From the NCBI GenBank assembly GCA_029959085.1, contig JARWIR010000002.1, positions 63,170,154 to 63,234,153 of the forward strand: 64,000 nt of DNA, written 5' to 3'. Under the pieces are notes generated by a model, which worked only from the letters and a program-made list of their open reading frames with translations, was not told where the DNA came from and did not search any database. Within the stretch, counting starts at the first letter, position 1; each line of letters starts with the position of its first letter. The DNA comes from Nemophila menziesii (Eukaryota > Streptophyta > Magnoliopsida > Boraginales > Hydrophyllaceae). Positions 13,488-24,479 of the stretch are shown here, piece by piece. The position numbers and the translations under genes are program-made.

Positions 13488-13750
13488 TCACTTTTTTACA
13501 TGTTATATTCTATTCCAATTCCACGATCAATCTCTTTTTTTACATATTTTGGTACGTTTTTGTAACGAACATTATCACTTAATGAATGTAATGTGAGACA
13601 AATCAACAGAGGATCCCGTACCTATAAATCTATTCAATATACGCATTCTTAACATTTTGTACCACCCATCAGAATTACCGTCTAATCATGAAAACACTCT
13701 TTCCAAAATAGATTTACGAATCTAAGTATTAGTCACCTTTGGTGCATATT
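13488..13750. other. short spacer
   Basis: AT-rich sequence between repeat copy B and the antisense LINE remnant. I see nothing specific in it. Confidence 0.4.
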
Positions 13751-14430
13751 AAAGGGGATTTGTCTTGAAATACCTTTGTTGTAAATCCATTGACCATAAG
13801 GTTGACTCGTCATGTACTACTTTCCAACCAACCTTACCTATATGGGTTTTATTCAAATCCTCTGGTTTACGAAAACCTAGTCCACTCAATTTTTTAGGCA
13901 CACAGATATTATCGCAAATAATCCAATTAATCCTTCTCTCCAGATGAAATCTCTCATAATTCGGTACAATTTATGTCTGGACACACTTAGTCTTGAGTTT
14001 TTCAACCTACATTATATACATAGGCATTGATCTAAGAATAATTTCCCTAATGTAATATGTCTGGCTAGCGATCAAGTTTTTCCTTTCCATCTTACGAGCT
14101 TCCCACATAATCCGTTGATCATTTATCTAGAAACGGTGAAATATTCTTCTCCAAAGAATAGGACACAAAGGTACTTTCCCAAGCAATCACTTTTACGGAG
14201 ACAACTCCAAACCATGATACTTTCTCCAATTCCCTCATCAACATTCCTTGAAAACTATATTAGAGACTTTTCATTACTTATCGTTTAACCAGTGTTGTGA
14301 ATAATTAAATTCAATATATTCTACAAAATATCAAAATTATAAAAAGACGTTTTAGAGAATAACACTAAATCATCAGCGAAAAAAGTAATATATAGGAGTT
14401 CTCCTTACACATATCTGAAGAGGTTGTCAT
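13750..14430 (-). pseudogene. LINE reverse transcriptase remnant (antisense)
   Basis: Read on the minus strand, this is the back half of a plant L1-type LINE ORF2. The catalytic box is visible as FFADDLVLFS (about 14350-14390). Then come LGKYL and WKGK (about 14080-14190) and the post-RT segment RINWIICDN, PKKLSGLGFRKPEDLNK and GKVGWKV (about 13790-13955). Stops and frame changes interrupt it. LINE ORF2 performs target-primed reverse transcription; this piece has lost the endonuclease and both ends. It is more decayed than the LINE at 32375. Confidence 0.75.
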
Positions 14431-14525
14431 GTCTGGTTTCCCAGGAACTGCTCATCATCTAAATTAAATGAATATGATAAGTAAAAAAAATTGGCATTTG
14501 TAAAATTTTGACCATTTAAACTACT

Positions 14526-14717
14526 TTGTTCACTATGTCTTACATAGCAATGAAGGCCATGTGGGAATCAAATATGGGAAGGTGGGCATTTAGCTTTAGA
14601 GAGGATCATGAGGTGAGAGTTATCCGTCCTCTTACATATGAAGGTAGCCCTAGTGACATAGGATATGTCTACGATGGCTTATATAAAATTGTTGGAGTTG
14701 TGAAGGCAAAATATTAA
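14526..14717 (+). pseudogene. fragment resembling the SRA/YDG domain of SUVH-type histone methyltransferases
   Basis: A 63-residue open stretch contains HEVRVIRPLTYEG followed by GYVYDGLYKIV. VRVIR and the YDG-LYK motif are hallmarks of the SRA (YDG) domain, which in plant SUVH proteins binds methylated DNA. The rest of the domain, the pre-SET and SET domains, and a plausible start are absent nearby. I therefore read it as a gene fragment captured or left in intergenic DNA, next to an antisense LINE remnant. A chance match is possible but unlikely given two motifs in the right order and spacing. Confidence 0.5.
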
Positions 14718-15186
14718 GCTGTGAGACCTACTTTTACTCTGACTCCAGCTAATCCTATTTTTGAAGAATGAAAGGAAGGAGCCTTCTCTGGACCAAAACC
14801 ACCACATATGAATTCTTCATCAGTTTCATTTCATTGAGATAACATGAATTTTTCTCATGATTAGAAAAAAATCCCAGCTCTTGAAAATAACAATAATATA
14901 TCTTTTGGTGATCCTCAATCGACTGAACAAAGCACCTCAAGCTGTGAGGTTTCTTATTGATGGATCTGTATATTCTTAATCTTTTTTTTCCTTCTTTTAA
15001 TCCTGTTTTTTTGTTTGTCATTTTGGTAAACTATGTTTCCTCATCACATTCTTCCTATGTTTTCTAGTAGGTGCTCACCAAATCCGTACTTGATGAAGAT
15101 GACCGACTGAGTGTACGGGTATGTATCTTATACAGTTTGATTCATCTCCTATCTGTGGGAGAGAGATACTTTTCTAAATAATTATA
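14718..15186. other. spacer after SRA-like fragment
   Basis: No supported gene. It is AT-rich with a T-rich run near 14980-15010. It could be diverged flank of the SRA-like fragment, but no coding similarity was recognised. Confidence 0.35.
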
Positions 15187-16375
15187 AAAAAAAGTAATCG
15201 CTTGTGTTAGTAGTCTAGTTATACAAGTTCTTTCCATTCTCTTTTGCCAATTCTTTAGGCAGATTTGCATTTTGTTTCTTCTATCCAATATTTCGGTGTC
15301 TCTATGGCACAAGTAACCCTCACTTGAGATTTTCTATCCAATGGCGAGATTTTACATCTATTTTTCATATTCCACCCAAATGTCTTGAGGAAGGATTTCT
15401 GAAGATTGTAGTGTTTACCATGTATCTTAAGTCTGGCCTTCGTTTGCAACAAATTTGCTTAACTTAAGTTCCCGTTAGCATTCATATTTGTGAAAAAAAC
15501 TTTAGGTTTTTACTTTCATTTTTATTCTACCACTATTCTTAAGGATTTTGTATGGATTTTTTTATTTGATTGTTTTTGATGGTTTCTTATTGCTGGTCAC
15601 TGTCACAACTATGTCTGTAAATATACTGAAATTACCTTACATCAAGTGGGCCACGTTATTGTTAGGGTAGCAATAGAGAATGAGCTTTTTGTTGTAGTTA
15701 TAGATATTAGACATGAAACTCTATTATTATTTGGAAAACAATAATTGAGAGTCGAGATATTCCTTTTATTTCTGGACGTCTAATTTTGATGAATAGTTAA
15801 AATTTATTTATAGATTTGTTGCATTAAATTTAAAATTGTAACTAGTACTGATCGGATTTAAATATATATTTTATATTTAATATATCTCATTTAATGAATT
15901 AAGGTTGTTGACCAAGGCTACAACTATCTTGATACTTCCCTTCTTCTAGTAATGGTAGAATATTCATTAGATCTTGAATGATATAGAGTAATTCCTTTAA
16001 TTATGTTGGGAATTTCTTGTCTAAAAGGTATTAGAGAACATAGAATTTCTTTTGTAGAGTTGATGAGTAGGAGACAAAAAAAATTAATACCTAATGTTAC
16101 TTCCCTGAACCACGCTTATTAAAACTGGTGGAAGATTTACATTGATGATGAGAAAAGTTTTGTACATGTTGATAATCTAGCTTAAATGATATATTTTTTT
16201 TTCTGGCTTTTTAAGTCTTATGAAGTTACGATTGTTTAAGCAAAGCCTTGTTTTTTGTTATAAAATAAAACCAATCTACTACCCGAACGCAAGAAATAGA
16301 AGGTAGATTTATTTATTGTAGTTGGGATGGTCCGTCTTATTCAGGAGGATTTACCTCAGACTCTTAAACTTTACT
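15187..16375 (+). repeat. diverged direct repeat, copy 1
   Basis: Collinear with 17459-18510. Shared blocks include cgcttgtg followed by tagtctagtt/ttgt, gcatttngtttct, agtaaccc/acact, aaatttgcttaac, tgaaaaaaac(c/t)ttaggt and a cluster near 16110-16195 matching 18240-18320 (tggaag, tataatctagc, atgatatatttattt). Many indels separate the copies, so this is old. No protein family recognised. Confidence 0.5.
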
Positions 16376-17458
16376 CTTTAGGTTTCGGTTGATGTTCATG
16401 CCCATATGCAAAAAAATCATTGTGATGGGGAGCAGGTTTGTATATACCATGGTTGTTAGAACTTATCCTAGATAGTGTAAAGTGTAGTTTGGATAGCTAT
16501 ACTAATAATCTTGATGACTTGAATAATGCAACATTCTTGTCCTCATCAAACTTTCCTACGTGAAAGGATGTTAACAAACTCTTAAGACATGGAAAGCCTA
16601 GTTCCAAGTGATGTTAGAAAACTTTTGGAGTTTCTCAGTATTGCATAAAGAAAGATCATATAAAGACTTTGGTTTCTATCTTGTCTACTATGGTTGTTGA
16701 AGCTGCTTCAGTATTCGTGATGGAAATTATGGATTCGATTTGATATTCATAATATTTGGTATACAACTTTGACAGCAAACATGTAAACAACTAAAGTCAC
16801 TTGTATTGTAATAATGGATCAAAGTTGATATATGTAATGGAAGAATTGAAATGTTAGAAATGCACGTGTCTAGAATAAACATATTTGATCCATATGCGGG
16901 GAATTGTGTAATATATAGATGCTATCATGGATAATGGAAACTAGTATCTTGATTTTGTTATATTACTCAAGAACGTCTATTATGTAGTGAAAAATAAAAC
17001 TGAATCCATCAAATCAAAGTTGGATTGCAAATTAAATATAATCAAAACATTATTTCAGGTTACTTTTATGGTTCAATTCAAGATTTATAACGTTTTTTAA
17101 CTATTGTGTTATCAGTTGGTCTTATGTTTTGTTTTATTTAATTTTGTATTATTTCATCTGCAATAAGAATTTTAAAATATGTGTGTGTTCTATATCTAAC
17201 TAGATTTATGGAAGTATGGGTCCACTCAAGATTCTATTTTTGTGCATATTAACATATATTCATATGTAAGGTCCTAATTGTAGCTTTCTCAGATAATCCA
17301 AAGAAACATAGTGTTTAAAACATGGTAGTTGTCTTTAACAGAAGTTGAAAGAGATTTTATCCTGAATAAGAGAGCGACATGCCACCATATTCATTCATGT
17401 CAATCACACACAAACAGACAAATGTTCTTTATAAGTGTAAGTGACACCATAGGTATTG
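16376..17458. other. AT-rich stretch between the two diverged repeats
   Basis: No gene, RNA or element ends recognised. Short open frames, such as 17329-17526, show no family signature. Confidence 0.4.
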
Positions 17459-18510
17459 TTGCAAAAGAATTCTCGCTTGTGATACTAGTCTTGTATACAA
17501 TGTTCACTCCGTTTTCTTTTTCTTAGTCATTAGCCAGCTTTGCATTTCGTTTCTATTATTCAATATTCATATGTCTTTCTTTCCCAGTAACCCACACTTG
17601 TGGTTTTATATCCAATGTTAAGAGTCTACATCGGTTTTCTACCCAAAATTCTTGAGAAAGTATTTTCAATAAATTTGCTTAACCTAATTCCATTTTAGTA
17701 TTTGTATTTATGAAAAAAACCTTAGGTTCTTACATTCATTATGATTCTACTATCTTTCTTAAGCTTTTTTTAAATGAATTTTATTACACTTATTGTACTT
17801 TAATAAAGACATTTATATTTTTAGACCCTAGTAGCAATAGTAAAGAGCTATTTTATATAGTTATGGATATTGAGTAATATTTGGAAGACCATAACAACGG
17901 TTTTTGGTTAAAACTCTACGACTGATTGAAGTTCTATTAAAGATTTTTTCAATTGTAATTAGTATTAATCAGACTAAAATATTTTTTTTATTTTTAATAT
18001 ATCATTTATAGAAAAAATATCATTGACCAAGACATTTAAACCAAGGAGAACATTCAAAGAAACTATGATGGTAATTTCTACCCCCTTCTAGTAATGGTAT
18101 GACTTGTACTAGACCTTAAATTCTATTGATTTATTTCTTTAACAATACGATGGTTTTTCTTGTGTAAAACATAGTAGAGAACCCATAAGTTTTTTTATAG
18201 AGTCGTGGAGAAGGTGATAGAACGAGTGTTCATCTTCCTCTGACAACTCTTAAAACTTGTGGAAGCAAAGATGAGTTTAATTCTTCATGTTTATAATCTA
18301 GCCTACATGATATATTTATTTTTCGTTTGTTTTGGGTGTTACGAAGTTATATTTATGTAACCAAAGGATATATTTTAAATTACAGGAAAAACTAATCTAT
18401 TACCAAATGCAAGGGAGAGAAGGTTGACTTATTCGTAAGGCTTGCCTTATTGAAATTTGTGACTGGTATGGTTGGTCTTACTCAATAGGATTTGCTTCGA
18501 TACTTTCTCA
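17459..18510 (+). repeat. diverged direct repeat, copy 2
   Basis: Second copy of 15187-16375 in the same orientation, about 1.05 kb and slightly shorter. The minus-strand open frame at 18447-18644 has no recognisable domain. Confidence 0.5.
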
Positions 18511-18856
18511 AACATAACCTCGTTAGTGTCTATTTCCAAAACCATAACTAGAAAGATCAATGATGGTAATGTCTGAATGATCATATACAACCATTTTTCC
18601 CTGTAATGTACTCTCCTTACAAATAGATCAAATTTCAATTGCATATGATGAAAGAGAGAGTAACTTTGAATGCATGCAATGAAGGTGAAGAAATTACAAC
18701 ATCGTTAGCAGTTTAGAAATAGAGTAAGATCATTGCTCGCTGCTAAAATATCTTTGGGTCTTAAGATTAGATAAATGTCTAACTAAAATATCATTGCTCG
18801 GTTTGATGCTACAGGGACTAACTGCTGCAATTTCAGGAATTTAGGGAGTCAGCAAC
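18511..18856. other. spacer flanking copia C2 on the left
   Basis: No gene seen. The last bases before C2 (gcaac, 18852-18856) are a near match to acaac directly after C2 (23308-23312), a possible imperfect target duplication. Confidence 0.4.
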
Positions 18857-19831
18857 TGTTGGAATTTATAATTAATCATTTAAAAGAAGGAATTAATGTT
18901 AATTATTTTCATGTTCTTATAGAAGAAGTGGAAAAGACACTTTTTGTGAGGAAAATGTGCCACATAGGAGCAGTGATAGACAAATACATTATCTTAGAAT
19001 AGCTTTCCTAACTATTCCTACAAAAAGATCTAAAGGTTATGAAATCAAAAAGGGAAAAGGCAAAGCCCCACACGCGCGCACCACCACGACCACGACCATG
19101 ACCACCACCCGCCAGGCCTGGCGCGGCGACGGCGACGGCATGGGCTCGTGGGGGAGTTTGGGAGTTTGGGGAGTCAAAAAATGAAAAATAAAACTAGTTT
19201 TCGGAAGAGGCTCTAGTGGAAGAAGACTAGTTCTTTTAATAGTCGGTGGCAAGTCAAATCCTTCAGTCAAAAGACAAACGTCCACCAATTACGCAACAGA
19301 AGACAAGCGTCTGCCACTTACGCACCAGTTAACTGCTACTGAACTTTGTCAACACGGGAATGTATCAATTCAACATAGTGTCCATATTCATTGCTGGAAA
19401 TTAAAACGTGTAACATATGAGTCAACCAAAACGTAAGTCAATCAAGGATAAATTATGGAGACAAATAAGGGCATTAAATGGGACGTTTCTGCAAAGTCTT
19501 CTCCTCACCTACTCCCCTATAAATAAAATTCTTCCCCACCTTGTCTTACTTACAAAACACACTAGAAAAGATCTAACATTCAACCTCTCTTCTCTTTGAT
19601 AACTATAGTCGTTAAAATTTTCGTTAAAGATAACCGGTATGCCGGAATATCTTTTTAACACCATATTAATGTGTGATCGTTGTAGCTCTTTTCTGTCTTT
19701 CCGTGTAAGTGTTTCTTTTGTAATCGTACTTTCATTTATGTAATAGTTAGTTTACTTTAATTGAAGTATTATTTTTTTTTGAAATCCATTTCTTCTGTTT
19801 TGAAAACTGGTGACTTTCATTTTTACTCACA
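18857..19831 (+). repeat. 5' LTR of copia C2
   Basis: Starts TGTTGGAATTTATAA and ends near CA at 19831. The TATA-like tataaata is in the block ctcccctataaataa (about 19512-19527). The GC-rich patch (19070-19150) contains cacgaccacgaccatg and gcggcgacggcgacgg runs absent from the 3' LTR, which is therefore quite different at this place. Confidence 0.87.
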
Positions 19832-19873
19832 ATTTGAAAAGATATTCGTTTTTAATCGTCGTTTGTTTTCTAA

Positions 19874-20810
19874 ATGGATTTTCCTATCTTGGTTGTTGCT
19901 TCATCATTGAACGCAAAGGCCTTTTTCGACATGAATAAGTTGGAACCCCTTAATTGTTCCAACTACAAGCATTGGGCACACAAGATTATGATCTGTCTTG
20001 AACAATATGATTTCAACTTTGATATAGTTGAGGCTCCTCCACTTATGGTGGACAATGGAGCTCATACTGGACAAGAATAGGCTAGACATCTAACCCTCGA
20101 AGCCTAGTTCGAAAGATCTAATACCATGGCTTAGGCTAGATGTTGAAAATGTCTCGAAACCCATTTTTTATCTTCTTGCCAAAGAAAAATTGCAAAAGGT
20201 CATATGGGGAACTTTTGAGAAGATGTATGGGGCTGATGATTCGGGTAAAAAGAAATACGTCATTGGTAACTGGTATAACTTTACCCTTGTTGATTAGAAA
20301 CCTATGACTCAACAACTTCATGTGTATGAAAATCTATGTGCGGAGGTAATTGCCGAAGGCGCAGAGTTCTTCAAGCCAATATTTTACTTGAGAAATTTCC
20401 CCCATCATGGAGTGAATACCTTAACCACCTCAAACACAAAAAGAAGGAAATGGCCCTCCAAGAACTCATCAGTCACATGCAAGTCGAAGAAGCCACTCGA
20501 CTCAAGGACAAGTCACTTTCTTTCCCTCTCATTCCTTGAAGGCTAAACTTGTCGAAATTTATAGGCATGGTAACAAGGACAGGTTCGAAGTAATGAAAAA
20601 TAGCAAGGCACTAACAATCCTAAATCCTGGGATAATAAGAACCGCAACAACTCCAACAAACAAAACGGAAGGTTTAAAACTTCTGGTAAGATTCAAAAAC
20701 CTAAGGGTGCTTATTATTGTTGTAGTAAAGAAGGACATAGAGCTTTTGAATATACTATTAGAGTTATTCATGGTCCAAAACCTACTGCAAAACTGAAACC
20801 GAAAAAATAT
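19874..20810 (+). pseudogene. gag: copia C2 gag, broken
   Basis: Starts at ATG 19874 (MDFPILVVASS), aligned with the C1 gag start at 960. The Gag N-terminal motif KLEPLNCSNYKHWAH is followed by several frame changes. Blocks at 20304-20546 and 20536-20796 continue the same protein. The zinc knuckle near 20710-20760 reads YYCCSKEGHRAFEY: two of the four metal ligands are replaced, so it could not bind zinc normally. A purine-rich, Asn/Lys-rich segment precedes it as in C1. Not functional. Confidence 0.82.
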
Positions 20811-21825
20811 TTTCCACGGTAATTGTTGAGGTTTACTTGGTGGAAAACAAAATCGAATGGATTCTTGACACTGTGGTTTCATGACACTCCTGCGCAAACA
20901 AAGCCCTGTTTAAGAAGTTCGAGGATTCAACCAACGGTGTATACGTGTACCTGGGAGACTCTTACACTACTACAGTCCTTGGAAATGGGCAGGTTACCCT
21001 TAAACTCACTTCTGCTAATATCTTTGAGTTAAAAGATGTTCTTTTTGTCCCCTCGCTTTGTAGGAACTTGGTTTCCAGATCTCTTCTTAATAAAGTGGGA
21101 CTCAAACAAGTTTTCGAAGAGGGGGGAAAATAATTATTACCAAAAATGATGAGTTTGTGGGAAAATGGTATTTACATAATGGTTTGTTTGTTTTAAGTAC
21201 TGTAACCCATGACTATTACCAAAATGATGAGTTGTGGGGAAGGGGTTTTTCAAATAAGGATTTTTGTGGTTGAATCTTGTAACCTCTAATAATGAGATTT
21301 TTAATTCTATTTATCTATTTTAATTTTTAGATGTATGGAATGGTAAAGTAGGCTATCTTTATTTTCTTATTAAAAGGCTGAACTACTAGAATTAGTACAT
21401 TTTGACCTAAATGTTTTTTTAAATTCCGCTAGTAATTGAGAAAACACATATTGTATAACCTTCAAAGTTGACTATTCTAGATCTATGAGAGTATATCTCA
21501 TAATACTAAAAGTGAAACGGAACATGTGTTTATAAAATATAAGTCTGAGGTTGAAAACCAACTATTTTGCTAAATCAAAAGACTTTGGGCACGAATGTTT
21601 TTTAGAATTCCTTGAAATAGCTCTGTGACATTAATGAAATTATTGGAGAACTTAGTGTCTTACAGACCCCTATGTAATAATATAGCTAAAGTCTATGGTA
21701 ATCGATTCTGGCCCACTAACTCAAATGTGGGCTGCTTAGCAAAGATTACCCGAGTTCTAAGTACGGTCACTTTTGGATAGAATACAATAGACTCAATAAT
21801 CATGGGATATGACACGAATGTATAA
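20811..21825 (+). pseudogene. pol: copia C2 protease and integrase remnants
   Basis: EWILDT (about 20856) marks the protease N-terminus with the active-site stretch ruined. 20945-21133 is a better-kept block (VTLKLTSANIFELKDVLFVP) between protease and integrase. From 21134 only scraps are recognisable. They include an inserted near-duplicate of the sequence around 21140-21250 and a last piece near 21718-21820 that matches the C1 integrase C-terminal extension. Reverse transcriptase and RNase H are deleted. Confidence 0.7.
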
Positions 21826-22363
21826 ATCGTCATAATGAATTTATAGCCACTCGTGGTGTTCCTATTGAGAAGGATGTGATGAATTCACTCATACGGCATA
21901 TCGTTCTAGAAAGAACTCGAGGATAAGTGTTCAACTCATAATGAATTCATAGCCATTATGTGGTGGTCATTTTTTAGAAGGACTTTATGAATTCACGGTC
22001 AAAATTGAGACTCGAAATTCATGATAGAAGTTAAGGATACGTCCTTAACAATATCATATATATAAGTCCAGAAAGTTCATGGCCCGCAAGGGTGGTCCGT
22101 AGAGAAGGACTTGATGAACTAACTGGAGGGTGATGTTCTAGAGAACCATAACTTTCAGTAGTGTAGAGTATGTGCTATAAGGGTCTAGATCGAAACCCGT
22201 TAAGTTCAAGAGTAAGTTCACTTAAACGGAATTTGGTGATTGCCTCACTACACTACGTGTCAATTCAAATCGAAAGATATTGCCACTTAAGTACAATTCA
22301 TCCAAACACTGACAGTTATGGAAACATGTTCACCTTCTTTCCCAAAGACACTAAGTAGGGGAT
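21826..22363 (+). repeat. copia C2 3' region with three stem-loop repeats and polypurine tract
   Basis: Counterpart of 4912-5557. Stem-loop units lie at about 21837-21884, 21943-21994 and 22074-22120. The third is best kept, with agttcat paired to atgaact. The purine tract agtagggga (22354-22362) touches the 3' LTR. Retention of all three units in a copy that lost its polymerase suggests they matter for the RNA rather than for coding. Confidence 0.72.
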
Positions 22364-23307
22364 TATTGGAATTTATAAATAATCAAATGTGTTTTTATCA
22401 TTTAAAAGAAGTCATTAGTTTTACTTTTTTTACGTTCTTATGGGAGAAGTGGAAAAGACACTTTTTTGTGAAGAAAATGTCCCACATAGAAGCAGAGATA
22501 GAAAATACATTAACTTAAAATAGCTTGCCTATCTATTCCTACCAAAACCTCTAAAGGCTATGAAATCCACAAGGGAAAAGGAAATGTGGGAGTAGCCGTG
22601 GGCTGTGGGCCCAAGGGTCGTAGGCCATGGGCTCGTAGGGGATTTGGGGAGTCAAAATATGAAAAATTAAACTAGTTTTCGGAAGAGGCTTTAGTGGAAG
22701 AAGACTAGTTCTTATAGTAGTCGGTGGCAATTCAAATCCTTTCAGCCAGAAGACAAACGTCCACCAATTACGCACTAGAAGACAAGTGTCCTCCAATTAC
22801 ACACCAGTCAACTGTTATAGAACTTTGTCAACGCAGGAATGTATCAAGTCAACGTAGTGTCCAGATTCATTGCTGGTATTAAAATGTGTAACATCCGATT
22901 CAACCAAAACGTCAGTCAATCAAGGACAAAATATATAGGCAATCAAAGGCATTAATTGGGACGTTTTTGCAAAGCCTTCTCCTCACCTACTCCCCTATAA
23001 ATACAAGTCTTCCTAACCTTGTATTACTAATGAAACACACTAGAAAAGAACCAACATTCTACCTCTCTTCTCTGAAAATTATAGTCGTTCGAATTTCCGT
23101 TAAAGATAACCGGTATGCCTGAATATCATTTTAACACCATATTACTATGTCATCATTGTAGTTCTTTTCTATTTTTCGGTGTAAGTGTTTCTTTTGTAAT
23201 TGAACTTCCAAAACTGTAGTAGTTAGTTTACTTTAACTAAAGTATTATTTTTCTTTGAATTCCATTTCTTCTGTTTTGAAAACCAATGACTTTCATTTTT
23301 ACTCGCA
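22364..23307 (+). repeat. 3' LTR of copia C2
   Basis: Aligns with 18857-19831. It starts TATTGGAATTTATAA, with the first dinucleotide decayed. The TATA-like tataaata is near 22996. The GC-rich patch is short here (about 22585-22650). It ends near ctcgcaaca, 23307-23310; the exact edge is uncertain by three bases. Confidence 0.86.
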
Positions 23308-23539
23308 ACAACGTTTTCTGTTTGGTGGGAGTCAGAGAAACCAACAACCTGCGTAGTACAGTAGTGCTTCTGTGATGAAGGTCATGGGAGGTATAGAGGG
23401 GACTAGGATCGACCAAATTAATGATGAAGTACAACTAAGCCATATCCAGTGGTGTGATAATAACATCGCAGCATCGGGCTTTTTCAACGGCATGAATTGG
23501 AATGTATTTTTTTGGGGCTATACTTGGCGTGATATGGAA
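23308..23539. other. spacer of unknown origin
   Basis: About 230 bp between copia C2 and the minus-strand gypsy remnant, with higher GC than its surroundings. An open frame on the minus strand crosses into the copia LTR and is not credible as a gene. Origin unknown. Confidence 0.35.
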
Positions 23540-23918
23540 ATAGCACAATGAGGTTGGTTTTAACAATATAAATTTTACTCATTTAGTTTTACCCTGGAAA
23601 AGGGTTACAATAATAAACAGTGAATCATCATCAAATATAGAGCATAAATACATAAGCTCAAAAATACATGACGCACCAATATTTCCCATAAGGTGAGCCA
23701 ACCACCCCAAACTCAAGCTCTAAAACGACTATCTATGCATCACTATTCGAGTACGCGTCATATGGAAAAGTCCTAAAATCTAAGGGGTATGGCTTATACA
23801 TGGATAATAAAAAATCATTAGAAAGGCTAGAAGGGGATGAGAAAGATATAAATATAATGAATGGACAACAAGCTAAAAGGAAACAAGGGATTTATCAAAG
23901 AACGGCCTTAATCACGTT
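23540..23918 (-). repeat. 3' non-coding block of gypsy element G3
   Basis: The reverse complement matches 43850-44110 of N2 and the equivalent part of N1, including gacttttccatatgac, gcatagaca and agagcttgagtttggggt. It directly follows a Gag fragment, showing deletion of everything between. Confidence 0.78.
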
Positions 23919-24113
23919 CTAAACTAAGCAATTTCGTAACTTTCGTAACTTTGTTAGTTCTTCTTCTTCTTTTTGAACCTCCACGGGAATTACTATAACA
24001 GGTTGTGATTTCTCTTTGTTTTCAGTTCCAAGGCAGATTGCCTTACATGCTTCGAACCCAACACTTATGTCACCATTGTTTATTGCCTTCAAGTCATTTG
24101 TTCCTAAGGCCAA
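23919..24113 (-). pseudogene. gag: gypsy G3 Gag C-terminal segment
   Basis: Contains VGFEACKAICLGTENKE, matching VGFEACKAICLEIEEKE of N1 at 46850-46895. This places it in the linker between Gag and protease. It is rich in Glu and Lys and has no catalytic motif. It is cut short before the protease. Confidence 0.75.
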
Positions 24114-24479
24114 TTATGAAGCTTGTACCTTTTCTATTTGAGAGACTTGTGTTTGTAAGACTTGTATTGCAGCTCCTTGATTAATGATAAATGTCTAGAC
24201 ATACTTTAATAGTATTTTGTATCCCAATCATAAAGTTTTCCACTTTTTTCTTTGACCCAACTCCTTCTTGAGGATGTTGTGGCAAGGCTTTCTGAGCTAG
24301 ATTATTATCATAAGCATCATAGGTTACTTCCAGTTGAGGGACTAGTTTGTTGTAATTTTGGTTCCCTTGATAAGGACCTTGAGATCTTTGCTAGTAAGTG
24401 TTCTTCTAGAGACGTGGTTGATATGTATTGTTTGGATTTGCGACCCATGAGGATTAGAATACTGCATATGTGATTGATT

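Larger units (their letters stand above)
18857..23307 (+). mobile_element. Ty1/copia element C2, internally deleted sister of C1
   Basis: Two LTRs (18857-19831, 22364-23307) flank an internal region that is clearly related to C1 but about 2.1 kb shorter. Gag and part of the protease and integrase regions can be followed to about 21825. The sequence then jumps to the stem-loop repeats and polypurine tract, so reverse transcriptase and RNase H are missing. Flanks gcaac and acaac agree at four of five positions. It could not have moved without a helper. Confidence 0.9.

Noticed and set aside
19037..19288. Open frames on both strands across the GC-rich patch of copia LTRs
   Set aside because: Simple-sequence effect; the patch varies in length and frame between LTRs.
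23237..23434. Minus-strand open frame spanning the right edge of copia C2
   Set aside because: It crosses the LTR boundary, so it is a chance frame in joined sequences.
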